Below, one piece after another: positions 8,570 through 15,443 of a stretch of 64,000 bases of DNA (the first letter of the stretch is position 1; each line of letters starts with the position of its first letter). Position numbers and translations under genes: made by a program. Source of the stretch: Streptomyces sp. NBC_01116 (GTDB taxonomy: Bacteria; Actinomycetota; Actinomycetes; Streptomycetales; Streptomycetaceae); assembly GCF_041435495.1 (NCBI RefSeq), contig NZ_CP108644.1, positions 4,945,501 through 5,009,500 of the forward strand. Direction: 5' to 3'. A model generated the notes under the pieces. It ran no database searches and had not been told where the DNA came from. It was given only the letters and a program-made list of their open reading frames with translations.

Positions 8570-9325
8570 TCAGTGGCGGTAGAAGATGCGGTCCCGGTAC
8601 TCCGTCATGACCCGGCCGTTCCACTCGTGGCCGCCGTCGACGTTGCCCGAACGCAGCATCGGCGGCTCGACGCCCCGGGCCACCAGCTGCTCGACGGCGG
8701 CGGCCAGCATCGCCTGCATGATCGCGCTGGTCACCACGGTCGAGGCGGGGGCGAAGGGGGCGTCGACGCCGGGAGCCGTCAGCTCCGCGTCGCCGATCGC
8801 GATCTTGCTGTCCAGGACGATGTCGCAGTGGTCGCGCAGGAAGCCGCCCGACGCGTGCCGGGAGCGGGTGCCCTCCGCGTACGCGACCGAGGTGAGGCCG
8901 ATGACCTTCAGCCCGAGGGCGCGGGCGTTCTGCGCCATCTCGACGGGCAGGGCGTTGCGCCCGGACAGCGAGACGATCACCAGGAGGTCCCCGGCGGTGG
9001 CGGGGCTGGAGTCCAGGACGGCCGAGGCGAGCCCGTCCACCCGCTCCAGCGCCGAGCCGAGCGTGGCGGGCATGACGTCCACACCGACCACGCCGGGCAC
9101 GGTGAGCAGGTTCATCAGCGCCAGGCCGCCCGCGCGGTAGACGACGTCCTGGGCGGCCAGCGAGGAATGGCCCGCACCGAAGGCGAAGAGCCTGCCGCCG
9201 GACTCGACGGTGTCCGCGACGGCCGCGCCGGCGGCGGCGATGCTTTCCGCCTCCTCGTCCCGCACCCGCGTCAGCAGGCCGATGGCCGCATCGAAGAACT
9301 GACCGGCCAGCTTGCTGTCGCTCAT
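8570..9325 (-). CDS. SIS-domain sugar-phosphate isomerase/binding protein (UPF0309-like)
   Basis: A 251-residue protein with one SIS fold. The phosphosugar-binding segments are FAFGAGHSSLAAQDVVYRAG (about 47-66) and LLVIVSLSGRNALPVEMAQN (about 112-131). The C-terminal RSGNVDGGHEWNGRVMTEYR is typical of the UPF0309 subgroup. Such proteins act on amino-sugar phosphates or bind them. The ATG at 9325 has GAAAGGG upstream, and the ORF extension beyond it is not coding-like. A DasR-like dre site lies about 90 bp upstream (9411-9426), which fits an N-acetylglucosamine-related role. Confidence 0.85.
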   Translation of the reverse strand: MSDSKLAGQFFDAAIGLLTRVRDEEAESIAAAGAAVADTVESGGRLFAFGAGHSSLAAQDVVYRAGGLALMNLLTVPGVVGVDVMPATLGSALERVDGLASAVLDSSPATAGDLLVIVSLSGRNALPVEMAQNARALGLKVIGLTSVAYAEGTRSRHASGGFLRDHCDIVLDSKIAIGDAELTAPGVDAPFAPASTVVTSAIMQAMLAAAVEQLVARGVEPPMLRSGNVDGGHEWNGRVMTEYRDRIFYRH

Positions 9326-9410
9326 CGGGAGAGCCCTTTCGGCGGGGAAGGGGGACGGGTGGTGCGGCAGATGTCCCGCGGTGCGGGAATGCCGGTGCCG
9401 CCGATCACGT

Positions 9411-9426
9411 TGCGGTCTGGACCAGT
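9411..9426. promoter_or_regulatory. DasR dre-like operator
   Basis: TGCGGTCTGGACCAGT matches the central GGTCT-n-GACC of the Streptomyces DasR responsive element (about AGTGGTCTAGACCACT) plus the right flank CCAGT. It lies between the divergent SIS-domain gene (start 9325) and dmdR1 (start 9571). DasR is the GntR-family N-acetylglucosamine/glucosamine-phosphate-responsive regulator. A neighbouring phosphosugar protein makes the match more credible, but DasR binding here is inferred. Confidence 0.5.
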
Positions 9427-9570
9427 GGACTGTCAATAGCGCCTCGTGGCCCCGGCCGTACGCACTTCCACCGGTCTTCCACCGGGGCGGCACGGTTGTC
9501 GGCGCTATGCGTCAGAATTGGTGCAGGGCCATCGCACGACGTTTTCTAGTCACAGCATCGAGGGGCACGT

Positions 9571-10263
9571 ATGTCCGGACTGATCGACACCACGGAGATG
9601 TATCTCCGCACCATCCTCGAACTGGAAGAGGAAGGCGTGGTCCCCATGCGCGCCCGTATCGCCGAACGGCTGGACCAGAGCGGTCCGACCGTCAGCCAGA
9701 CGGTGGCCCGCATGGAGCGCGACGGACTGGTCCAGGTCGCGGGGGACCGCCATCTGGAGCTGACCGAGGAGGGCCGCCGCCTCGCCACCCGCGTCATGCG
9801 CAAGCACCGGCTCGCCGAGTGTCTGCTCGTGGACGTCATCGGCCTGGAGTGGGAGCAGGTCCACGCCGAGGCCTGCCGCTGGGAGCACGTGATGAGCGAG
9901 GCGGTGGAGCGGCGGGTGCTGGAGCTGCTGCGCCACCCGACGGAGTCGCCGTACGGGAATCCCATCCCGGGACTGGAGGAGCTGGGCGAGAAGGCCGGGG
10001 CCGAATCGTTCCTGGACGCCTCCATGGTGAGCCTGGCCGAGCTGGACCCGGGCGCCGAGGGCAAGACCGTGGTGGTGCGGCGGATCGGGGAGCCGATCCA
10101 GACCGACGCCCAGCTGATGTACACGCTGCGCAGGGCCGGGGTGCAGCCCGGGTCCGTCGTCAGCGTGACCGAGTCGCCCGGCGGGGTGCTGGTCGGCTCC
10201 AGCGGGGAGGCGGCCGAGCTCGACTCCGAGGTCGCCTCGCACGTCTTCGTCGCCAAGCGCTGA
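9571..10263 (+). CDS. dmdR1: DtxR/IdeR-family iron-dependent regulator DmdR1
   Basis: A 230-residue Fe(II)-dependent repressor of siderophore and iron-uptake genes. An N-terminal winged HTH (RARIAERLDQSGPTVSQTVA, about 27-46) is followed by the dimerisation/metal domain. Metal ligands are visible in RKHRLAECLL (His, Glu) and VHAEACRWEHVMSE (His, Cys, Glu, His), matching both DtxR metal sites. A C-terminal SH3-like FeoA-type domain closes the protein (TDAQLMYTLRRAGVQPGSVV). Length and sequence match DmdR1 of streptomycetes. I see no obvious iron box in front of the gene. Long reverse-strand frames cover the whole gene; see findings. Confidence 0.93.
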   Translation: MSGLIDTTEMYLRTILELEEEGVVPMRARIAERLDQSGPTVSQTVARMERDGLVQVAGDRHLELTEEGRRLATRVMRKHRLAECLLVDVIGLEWEQVHAEACRWEHVMSEAVERRVLELLRHPTESPYGNPIPGLEELGEKAGAESFLDASMVSLAELDPGAEGKTVVVRRIGEPIQTDAQLMYTLRRAGVQPGSVVSVTESPGGVLVGSSGEAAELDSEVASHVFVAKR

Positions 10264-10415
10264 CCGGGTCGCCGCCCGCCGCCGACGCGTTCACCGCCCG
10301 GTGCGGGGGCGTTCGTCGTCCGGCGTCGGCCCGGTGGCCGGCGGTGCGTCGGCCGCGCAACACAACCGTGATGTGCGCTCGCCGATTTCCGTCCGGAATG
10401 GCAGCGGCCGGACGC

Positions 10416-10447
10416 GTCCTCTGCCAGGCTGAGGCCAGGCAGAGGAC
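10416..10447 (+). terminator. Stem-loop downstream of dmdR1
   Basis: A perfect 10-bp inverted repeat, GTCCTCTGCC (10416-10425) and GGCAGAGGAC (10438-10447), with a further GGC/GCC pairing inside the 12-base loop. There is no T tract, as is common for Streptomyces terminators. It sits 150 bp after the dmdR1 stop. Confidence 0.5.
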
Positions 10448-10606
10448 CTGAGGGTGTCGGCCGGCTCCGGCCGGCACGGTCGGGGAGGGAGCAGGGAATG
10501 CGCCCGTCGTTCCATCACGCGCACCGCACGGTGCCCGGCGTGCTTCTCCATGCCGTGATCCCGGCCGGTGCGGGGCCGTGCGCGCCGCGGTCTGCCATCG
10601 TTGTCG

Positions 10607-10657
<51 letters not shown>

Positions 10658-10703
10658 TCCCGGTCCGCCGGGAGTCGCCCGGAGGCCGTCCCCCGACAGG
10701 GGG

Positions 10704-10733
10704 CGGCCCCGGCGTCCGAAGACACCGGGGCCG
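10704..10733. terminator. G/C-rich stem-loop
   Basis: A 9-bp perfect stem, CGGCCCCGG at 10704-10712 and CCGGGGCCG at 10725-10733, with a 12-base loop. It directly follows a smaller CCCCC-gaca-GGGGG hairpin ending at 10703. It may terminate read-through ahead of the hydrolase promoter. Confidence 0.4.
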
Positions 10734-10898
10734 TTCCTCCCCTGTGCTGACCTGGAGCCCCGAGCTCTCAAGGTCAGTTCCCGCGGGCCCCTGTCCCCGA
10801 GCGGCCCGCCTCCCGCTGAAGATCTCCCCAGGCCGATCGGCATCAATCCTTGACCGGTGTCACTCGAACGTGGGGTCTTGGGAGGCGGAGCCTTATTT

Positions 10899-10914
10899 TC
10901 GAATAAGAGTTCGA
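10899..10914. promoter_or_regulatory. LexA SOS-box-like site
   Basis: TCGAATAAGAGTTCGA matches the actinobacterial LexA box TCGAAC-N4-GTTCGA at 11 of 12 fixed positions, with only the sixth base differing (T for C). It lies in a short AT-rich stretch 58 bp before the hydrolase ATG, within plausible promoter distance. A second overlapping inverted repeat, CTTATT-ttcg-AATAAG, starts at 10892. Confidence 0.5.
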
Positions 10915-10971
10915 TAGCCTGACGGGGTGCGACCACACGGTGATCGAGGACCAGAAGGGGGTGCCAGGACT

Positions 10972-11865
10972 ATGGTGCGGCGCATCGATGTGACCGGAGC
11001 CGACGGCGTACGCCTCGCGGCATGGGAGTTCGCCGATCCGCCCAAGGGGCGCGCGGAAGCGGACAGCGCTCCCGGGGTCTTACTGCTGCACGGACTGATG
11101 GGCCGGGCCTCGCACTGGGCCCCGACCGCCCGCTGGCTGGCCGAACGGCACCGCGCGGTCGGCCTCGACCAGCGGGGCCACGGCCGCAGCGACAAGCCCA
11201 CCGACGGCCCGTACACCCGCGACGCCTACGTCTCCGACGCCGAGGCCGCGATCGAACAGCTCGGGCTCGGCCCCGTCACCGTCGTCGGCCATGCCATGGG
11301 AGCGCTCACCGGCTGGCAGCTCGCCGCCAAGCGCCCCGACCTCGTCCGCGCCCTCGTCGTCTGCGACATGCGGGCCTCCGCCCTCGGGGCGGCCTCCCAG
11401 CGCGAGTGGAGCGACTGGTTCGACGCCTGGCCGCTGCCCTTCGCCACCCTCGCCGACGTACGGAAGTGGTTCGGCGAGGACGACCCCTGGGTGGAGCGGC
11501 CGAACCCCTCGCGCGGCGAGTTCTACGCGGAGGTGATGGCCGAGCGGGAAGACGGCTGGCGCCCCGTCTTCTCCCGCCACCAGATGCTCCGCACCCGCGC
11601 CACCTGGGTCTTCGACGCCCACTGGGAGGAGCTGGCCCAGGTCCAGTGCCCCGCGCTGGTGCTGCGCGGACTCGACGGGGAGCTGGGCCGCGCGGAGGCC
11701 CAGGAGATGGTCCGGGTCCTGCCCCGCGGCCAGTACGCGGAAGTGGCGGACGCGGGCCACCTCGTCCACTACGACCAGCCGGACGGCTGGCGGGCCGCGG
11801 TCGAGCCGTTCCTGGAACAGCTCGCCGAGGACAACCGGGACGACCGCGAACCGGTCTCCCCGTAG
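10972..11865 (+). CDS. Alpha/beta-hydrolase-fold protein lacking the nucleophilic serine; contains a TTA codon
   Basis: A 297-residue protein with a standard alpha/beta hydrolase layout: oxyanion segment VLLLHGLMG (about 35-43), GLDQRGHGRSDKPTDGPY (about 63-80), an elbow at about 104-112, a candidate acid in LVLRGLDGEL, and a base in DAGHLVHYD. The elbow reads VVGHAMGA, so the GxSxG serine is alanine (codon GCC). It is therefore probably not a classical serine hydrolase; a binding role, or cofactor-free chemistry as in some family members, is possible. Codon 37 is TTA (11080-11082), implying bldA dependence. The ATG at 10972 is preceded by GAAGGGGG. Confidence 0.85.
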   Translation: MVRRIDVTGADGVRLAAWEFADPPKGRAEADSAPGVLLLHGLMGRASHWAPTARWLAERHRAVGLDQRGHGRSDKPTDGPYTRDAYVSDAEAAIEQLGLGPVTVVGHAMGALTGWQLAAKRPDLVRALVVCDMRASALGAASQREWSDWFDAWPLPFATLADVRKWFGEDDPWVERPNPSRGEFYAEVMAEREDGWRPVFSRHQMLRTRATWVFDAHWEELAQVQCPALVLRGLDGELGRAEAQEMVRVLPRGQYAEVADAGHLVHYDQPDGWRAAVEPFLEQLAEDNRDDREPVSP

Positions 11866-11908
11866 TCCGCGGCGGGCCCCGCCCCCTCCAGCCGCCGGCC
11901 CCCGGCCC

Positions 11909-13546
11909 TCAGCCCTTGCTGACCGCCGTCAGGATCTCCGGCAGCCGGGCCGCCGTGCGCCGCGCGGCGATCCGCAGCCCCGCCCACCCGACGAGCGCCC
12001 CGTACGCGAGCCCGCCCGGCACCAGGAGCCACAGCGCGTCGTGGTGGTCCGTGACGTGCATCCAGACGGTCGGCGCGATCACCGGCGCGGCCAGCAGCGC
12101 GGCGGCCACCATGCCGCCGAGGATCGAGATCCAGGCCAGGCCGCCCTGCCCCGGCACCACGTTCTTGAACGCGCCCTCCTGCGGAATCGAGTACGGGAAC
12201 AGCGCCGAGGCCACCGCGCCCGTCGCCAGCATCGAGCCCAGCAGCGCGAACGACAGGCCGAGCGCCCCCGGCAGCGCCTGCCAGTCACCGATCACCGCGG
12301 CCGTCACCGCACACACGATCAGCGTGAACGGCAGGGTGAGCAGCAGCAGGACGAACGCCCGCGCCCGCAGTTCGACGTACGCGTCCCGGGGCGAGGAGAT
12401 CGTCAGCGCCACCATCCAGAAGGCCGAGGTGTCCTGGCCGAACTGGTTGTACATCTGCATGCCGAGCATCCCGGCGGCGAAGCACGCGAAGTAGACCGAG
12501 CCGGTGCCCTGGACCGCGTTGAGCAGCGGGACGATCGCCCCGACCGCCAGCGCCGTCACCCAGGCCGCCTTGGTCTTCGGGTCCCGGGCCACGTACCGCA
12601 GGCCGCGCTGCATCACCGTCGCCGTGCGGCCCTCCGGCAGGAGCGCCGACAGACCGCCCCGGCCGGACTCCTCGCGGGCCGGCTCCGCCGCCGCCAGGGT
12701 CGAACCGTCCGGCGAGGTCATCAGCCTCACCAGGGTCCGCCGCCACATCCACATCAGCGCCGCCAGGGCCGCCACCGTGATCAGGAGCTGGGCGACCGCG
12801 ACCCCGTACGCACCGTCCGAGGCCGCGTCCACCGACGCCACGGCGGAGGCGCCGGGCAGCCAGCGGACCACGTCGCCCGCCGGTTCCAGCGTGGACAGCC
12901 CGCCGGCCTGGCCGAGCCGCTGCGCCCCGAAGTTGACGAACTGGATGCCCACCGCGATCACCAGCCCGCTGAGCACCGCGAGGTCGCGGCCCTTGCGGGA
13001 GTTCAGCAGCCGGACGTTGGCCGTGGCCATCGCCCGGGCCAGGGCCACGCAGAGCAGCATCGTCAGCGGGACCGCGAGCACCGCGAACAGCACGCCCGCC
13101 GCCCCGTGCGCCAGCGCGATGACCGAACCGACCACCAGACAGAGGGTGAACAGCGGGCCGATGCCGATCAGCGAGGACACCAGCAGGGCCCGGATCAGCG
13201 GCTCGGGCCGCAGCGGAAGCATCACCAGCCGGGTCGGGTCGAGGGTGTCGTCACCGCTGGGGAAGAACAGCGGCAGCACCGCCCAGCCGAGCGCCACGAC
13301 ACCCGTGAGCAGCACCACGACGGTGCCCGCGTGCTCGTTGCCGCGCAGCAGCACCAGGCCGAGCACCTGACCCGCGGCGAGCAGCAGCGTGAAGACCAGG
13401 GAGACGATGAACGCCGCCCTGCGCCCGGAGGACTGCCGCAGCCCGTTGCGCAGCAGCGTCAGCTTGAGGCGGGCGAAGATCGGGGTCAGACCCGTCGTCG
13501 GCGCCGTCGGGGCGGCCGAGGTGACCGGGGCGTCCAGCACGCTCAT
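11909..13546 (-). CDS. ABC transporter permease (ABC-2-like, 545 residues)
   Basis: An integral membrane protein with about ten to twelve hydrophobic segments. The first segments are IVSLVFTLLLAAGQVLGLVL and VVVLLTGVVALGWAVLPLFF, and the last is near VPGGLAYGALVGWAGLRIAA. A cytoplasmic stretch around residues 280-320 carries LMTSPDGSTLAAAEPAREES. The ATG at 13546 overlaps the stop of the upstream ATPase gene (ATGA), so the two are translationally coupled. It presumably forms an exporter with that ATPase; the substrate is unknown. No regulator or resistance gene is adjacent to suggest one. Confidence 0.85.
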   Translation of the reverse strand: MSVLDAPVTSAAPTAPTTGLTPIFARLKLTLLRNGLRQSSGRRAAFIVSLVFTLLLAAGQVLGLVLLRGNEHAGTVVVLLTGVVALGWAVLPLFFPSGDDTLDPTRLVMLPLRPEPLIRALLVSSLIGIGPLFTLCLVVGSVIALAHGAAGVLFAVLAVPLTMLLCVALARAMATANVRLLNSRKGRDLAVLSGLVIAVGIQFVNFGAQRLGQAGGLSTLEPAGDVVRWLPGASAVASVDAASDGAYGVAVAQLLITVAALAALMWMWRRTLVRLMTSPDGSTLAAAEPAREESGRGGLSALLPEGRTATVMQRGLRYVARDPKTKAAWVTALAVGAIVPLLNAVQGTGSVYFACFAAGMLGMQMYNQFGQDTSAFWMVALTISSPRDAYVELRARAFVLLLLTLPFTLIVCAVTAAVIGDWQALPGALGLSFALLGSMLATGAVASALFPYSIPQEGAFKNVVPGQGGLAWISILGGMVAAALLAAPVIAPTVWMHVTDHHDALWLLVPGGLAYGALVGWAGLRIAARRTAARLPEILTAVSKG

Positions 13547-14382
13547 CGGGAACCGCCCAGCCAGTCGAGGGAGTCGCCGGCGTCCCGGCCGCCCGCGCCG
13601 ACCAGTTCGAGGAAGGCGCTCTGCAACGAGGGGGCGTCGCCGCGGACCTCGGCCAGCGTGCCCTGCGCCTTGATCCGGCCCGCCGCCATCACGGCGACCC
13701 AGTCGCACAGCGACTCGACCAGCTCCATCACATGGCTGGAGAAGACCACGGTCGCCCCGGACCGGGTGTAGCGCTCCAGCACCCCCCGGATCGTCTGCGC
13801 CGAGACCGGGTCGACGCCCTCGAACGGTTCGTCCAGGAAGAGCACTTCGGGGTTGTGGAGCAGGGCCGCCGCGAGTCCGATCTTCTTCCGCATGCCGGTC
13901 GAGTAGTCCACGACCAGCTTGTGCTGCGAGCCCGCGAGATCCAGCACGTCCAGCAACTGGGTGGCCCGCTTGTCCACCTCGTCCCCCGGCAGGCCGCGCA
14001 ACCGCCCGTTGTAGGCGAGCAGTTCACGCCCGGAGAGCCGCTCGAACAGCCGCAGCCCCTCGGGCAGCACCCCGATCCGGGACTTCACCTCGACCGGGTC
14101 CGTCCACACGTCGTGGCCCGCGACCTCGATCTTCCCCATGTCGGGCCGCAGCAGCCCGGTGACCATCGAGAGCGTCGTCGTCTTGCCCGCCCCGTTGGGC
14201 CCCACCAGGCCGACGAACTTCCCCGCGGGCAGCTCCAGATCGATCCCCGCGACGGCGACCTGGTCCCCGAACCGCTTCCACAGCCCCTGGACGCGGACGG
14301 CGGGCCGCGCCTCCCGCGCACCGCCCGCTCCCGTGTCCGTCGCCGCGTCTGTCTTGGTACGTGCATCCGCCCGGTCCGGCAT
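13543..14382 (-). CDS. ABC transporter ATP-binding protein
   Basis: A 279-residue nucleotide-binding subunit. It has Walker A GPNGAGKTTT (about 60), the signature-like YSTGMRKKIG (about 160), Walker B PEVLFLDEPFEGVDP and the H-loop VVFSSHVMELVES. The IGVLPEGLRLFERLSGRELL region is typical of ABC-2-type exporters. The ATG at 14382 (MPDRADAR) follows GAAAGGC; an alternative ATG at 14406 lies inside a palindrome and is less likely. It is the first gene of a two-gene operon with the permease. A perfect inverted repeat lies 18-33 bp upstream. Confidence 0.9.
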   Translation of the reverse strand: MPDRADARTKTDAATDTGAGGAREARPAVRVQGLWKRFGDQVAVAGIDLELPAGKFVGLVGPNGAGKTTTLSMVTGLLRPDMGKIEVAGHDVWTDPVEVKSRIGVLPEGLRLFERLSGRELLAYNGRLRGLPGDEVDKRATQLLDVLDLAGSQHKLVVDYSTGMRKKIGLAAALLHNPEVLFLDEPFEGVDPVSAQTIRGVLERYTRSGATVVFSSHVMELVESLCDWVAVMAAGRIKAQGTLAEVRGDAPSLQSAFLELVGAGGRDAGDSLDWLGGSR

Positions 14383-14399
14383 GGCACAGCCTTTCGATA

Positions 14400-14415
14400 T
14401 CCCCATAGATGGGGA
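14400..14415. promoter_or_regulatory. Perfect inverted repeat before the ABC operon
   Basis: TCCCCATAGATGGGGA has 7-bp perfect arms separated by two bases and sits directly upstream of the ABC ATPase gene. It could be a repressor operator or a hairpin in the 5' leader. It does not match a site I can name. Confidence 0.45.
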
Positions 14416-14466
14416 CCACCCTACGAAAGGGCCGACCGGAGCCTCGGGAGACGCCGTCCGGGTGCT

Positions 14467-15168
14467 CTACGGAACGCGCGTCCGGGCGTCGGCCGCCTCC
14501 CGTGCGCAGGCGTACGCGAGCGGGCTGATCAGCTCCTCGACATCGGGCAGCCAGCGGTTGGCGTGGGTGGGCCTCCGGGCCCACTGCACGGCCCCCCGGG
14601 CGCCGACCCGGGTGGGCGGCGCGGCGACGTAGTGGCCCTCGCCGAGTGCGGTCAGATCGATCGCCTCGGCGTTCCAGCCGAGCCCGCGCACCAGCTCGGA
14701 CGCCTTGGCGGCGGCACCCGGCAGCGTGAAGAACAGCATCCGGCGGTCGGGCGTGCGGGTCACCGGGCCCAGCGTCAGGTCCATCCGCTCCATCCGGGCC
14801 AGCGCCAGGAACCCCGCGGCCTCCGGAACCTCCAGCGCGTCGAAGGCCCGGCCGGCGGGCAGCAGCACCGAGGCGCGGGGCTGCCTGCTCCACATGCGCC
14901 GGGCGGCGGCCCCGCTGCCGGTCGCCTGGCCCGCCCAGTCGGGCCGGTCCGCGTGGGCTCCGGGCAGGGCGCAGCCGGCGTCGCCGCACGAACACCGCTC
15001 CCCGCCGTCCACCGCCTCCAGCCAGGTGCCGGGGAACACGTCCCAATGACGCTCTTCCGCATACCGCACCGCGGCGTCGAGCAGATGCTCGCCCCGCTGC
15101 TGAGGGACCTGTGCGGCTTCCGTGACTCCGATGGGCTCTTCCACGCCCAGCACAACTCCCGCCGTCAC
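14467..15168 (-). CDS. Bifunctional DNA primase/polymerase-like (prim-pol domain) protein
   Basis: A 233-residue protein resembling the actinobacterial family annotated as bifunctional DNA primase/polymerase N-terminal. Conserved features are the opening LLDAAVRYAEERHWDVFPGT, the Cys-rich CSCGDAGCALPGAHADRPDW (possible metal site, CxC-x4-C...H) and EGHYVAAPPTRVGARGAVQW. The helicase or replication module usually fused in plasmid versions is absent, so this is a stand-alone domain of unknown role in streptomycetes. The start is uncertain; GTG codons a few residues downstream are also possible. It is divergent from the regulator at 15444. Confidence 0.7.
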   Translation of the reverse strand: MTAGVVLGVEEPIGVTEAAQVPQQRGEHLLDAAVRYAEERHWDVFPGTWLEAVDGGERCSCGDAGCALPGAHADRPDWAGQATGSGAAARRMWSRQPRASVLLPAGRAFDALEVPEAAGFLALARMERMDLTLGPVTRTPDRRMLFFTLPGAAAKASELVRGLGWNAEAIDLTALGEGHYVAAPPTRVGARGAVQWARRPTHANRWLPDVEELISPLAYACAREAADARTRVP

Positions 15169-15390
15169 CTGGGGTTACGGCCTCCCCTGAACCGGGGCCC
15201 GGCGCATCGATCCCGCACGCGGGGCGCATCGGTGCACGAGCGGGGGCGCGCATGAGGTGTCGCACCGAAGGGCGGGTAACCACCTCCAGGACCGCCGCCC
15301 GGGGCCGCTCCCGGACCTCCGCGACGGTGCAACGCGCCACGCCCGTACCGAATGCCGATGGAATATGCGCATTTCTTGAGTATGTGACGG

Positions 15391-15417
15391 GCAGTGATCC
15401 CTTCCACCGATCACTGC
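15391..15417. promoter_or_regulatory. Inverted repeat in front of the HTH regulator
   Basis: GCAGTGATC (15391-15399) and GATCACTGC (15409-15417) form perfect 9-bp arms around a 9-base spacer, centred about 40 bp before the ATG at 15444. It could be an autoregulatory operator or a leader hairpin in the 275-bp divergent region between the prim-pol and regulator genes. Confidence 0.45.
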
Positions 15418-15443
15418 GCATAACCGATATTTCAGGGGGACAT

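Noticed and set aside
9327-9570. Iron box in front of dmdR1
   Set aside because: No TTAGGTTAGGCTAACC-like sequence was found in the interval.
12041-13771. Long plus-strand frame opposite the ABC permease
   Set aside because: Gln/Arg/His-rich shadow of a GC-rich coding region; the minus strand has a clear membrane protein coupled to an ATPase.
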